Shown here piece after piece: positions 5,244 to 5,770 of a stretch of 5,770 nt of DNA (positions within the stretch are counted from its first letter, which is position 1; each line of letters begins with the position of its first letter). Source of the DNA: an uncultured Campylobacter sp. (GTDB taxonomy: Bacteria; Campylobacterota; Campylobacteria; Campylobacterales; Campylobacteraceae); the NCBI RefSeq assembly GCF_938045535.1, contig NZ_CALIMQ010000053.1, positions 1 to 5,770 on the forward strand. Reading direction: 5' to 3'. The notes beneath the pieces were generated by a model that worked only from the letters and a program-made list of their open reading frames with translations, had not been told where the DNA came from and searched no databases. Made by a program: the position numbers and the translations under genes.

Positions 5244-5770
5244 ATGAAAAAATCGATTCTTGTCGGATTAAGTTTGATTATAGCCACGTCGCTGTGGGGC
5301 GCAGATAAGAAAGTTTATCGCCTTAAGCTAGCTCAGACTTACGAGCTTAGTATGCCTATCGTAGGCGATGTCGCCAAGCGGATGGCAGATCTTGCAGATA
5401 GTATGTCTGATGGCAGACTAAAAATCAGCATCGACGCGCCTAGCAAACATAAAGCACCTTTTGCGATCTATGATATGGTCAAAAACGGACAATACGATTT
5501 AGGCTATACTGCGAGCTACTATTATAAAGGCAAAAATAGCGCGAATATGCTGTTTACGACCGTGCCTTTTGGTATGACTAAAGACGAACAGCACGCTTGG
5601 TATTACTTCGGTGGGGGCAAGGAGCTAGCGGATAAATTCTATGCTAAAAACAATCTAAAGGTCTTTAATATCCTAAATAGCGGCATGCAGATGGGTGGCT
5701 GGTTTAAAAAAGAGATTAATACGCTAGATGATTTAAAAGGGCTTAAATTTAGAATTCCAAGCTTTGGCGG
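5244..5770 (+). CDS. TRAP transporter substrate-binding protein, DctP/TakP type, C-terminus missing
   Basis: The first 175 residues of a periplasmic binding protein for a tripartite ATP-independent periplasmic (TRAP) transporter, which imports organic acids using an ion gradient. The signal peptide is MKKSILVGLSLIIATSLWGA, probably cleaved before DKK. The start ATG has GGGAG six bases upstream. The family pattern is clear: KLAQTYELSMP at the mature N-terminus, the GQYDLGYTASYYY segment near residue 90, and MQMGGWFKKEINTLDDLKG then KFRIPSFGG (148-175). The QMGGW/RIP arrangement is typical of the 2-oxo-acid binder TakP. Gln149 and Arg170 have the same 21-residue separation as the TakP ligand residues I recall (Gln154, Arg175); the Arg anchors the substrate carboxylate in this family. 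Small and large membrane subunits are expected beyond the right edge. Divergent position from mqo suggests a C3/C4 or 2-oxo acid substrate, which is inferred. Confidence 0.9.
   Translation, partial: MKKSILVGLSLIIATSLWGADKKVYRLKLAQTYELSMPIVGDVAKRMADLADSMSDGRLKISIDAPSKHKAPFAIYDMVKNGQYDLGYTASYYYKGKNSANMLFTTVPFGMTKDEQHAWYYFGGGKELADKFYAKNNLKVFNILNSGMQMGGWFKKEINTLDDLKGLKFRIPSFG

Overview
The window looks like part of a moderately GC-rich Campylobacter chromosome. Three things suggest this: the A+T-rich intergenic sequence full of AAATTTTA-type words, the pyk–mqo gene order that I recall from C. jejuni (Cj0392c–Cj0393c), and the Helicobacter/Campylobacter-type malate:quinone oxidoreductase. The coding GC content seems too high for C. 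jejuni. An oral-type species such as C. gracilis, C. showae or C. rectus fits better, but the species is an inference.

Layout, left to right. Positions 1-673 (minus) hold the N-terminal half of a PepD-type M20 aminoacyl-histidine dipeptidase, cut by the left edge. A 236-bp gap follows. Positions 910-1564 (minus) hold a two-gene overlapping unit: a MerT-like membrane protein (TTG start) and a MerP-like periplasmic heavy-metal-binding protein. No merR or merA is visible. Positions 1565-1994 carry no confident gene. They contain an 11-bp tandem repeat at the merT start region, a doubtful 61-codon ORF and a pair of about 35-bp direct repeats. Positions 1995-3464 (minus) are a complete pyruvate kinase gene. 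Positions 3465-3775 are a 311-bp spacer made largely of a decayed tandem array of A/T palindromes at about 26-bp spacing. Positions 3776-5122 (minus) are a complete malate:quinone oxidoreductase. A 121-bp divergent promoter region separates it from the only plus-strand gene, a TRAP-transporter substrate-binding protein of the TakP (2-oxo-acid) type, which starts at 5244 and is cut by the right edge.

Functionally, mqo and pyk act around the malate/oxaloacetate/PEP/pyruvate node. The divergent TRAP binding protein keeps the residues used by 2-oxo-acid binders, so the right half may be a locus for uptake and use of C3/C4 organic acids. The merTP pair and pepD are separate units.

I found no rRNA, tRNA, transposase or true CRISPR array. 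Most of the window is ordinary housekeeping sequence. The parts most worth a second look are the periodic palindrome array between mqo and pyk, the merTP pair without a visible reductase, and the TakP-like gene beside mqo/pyk.
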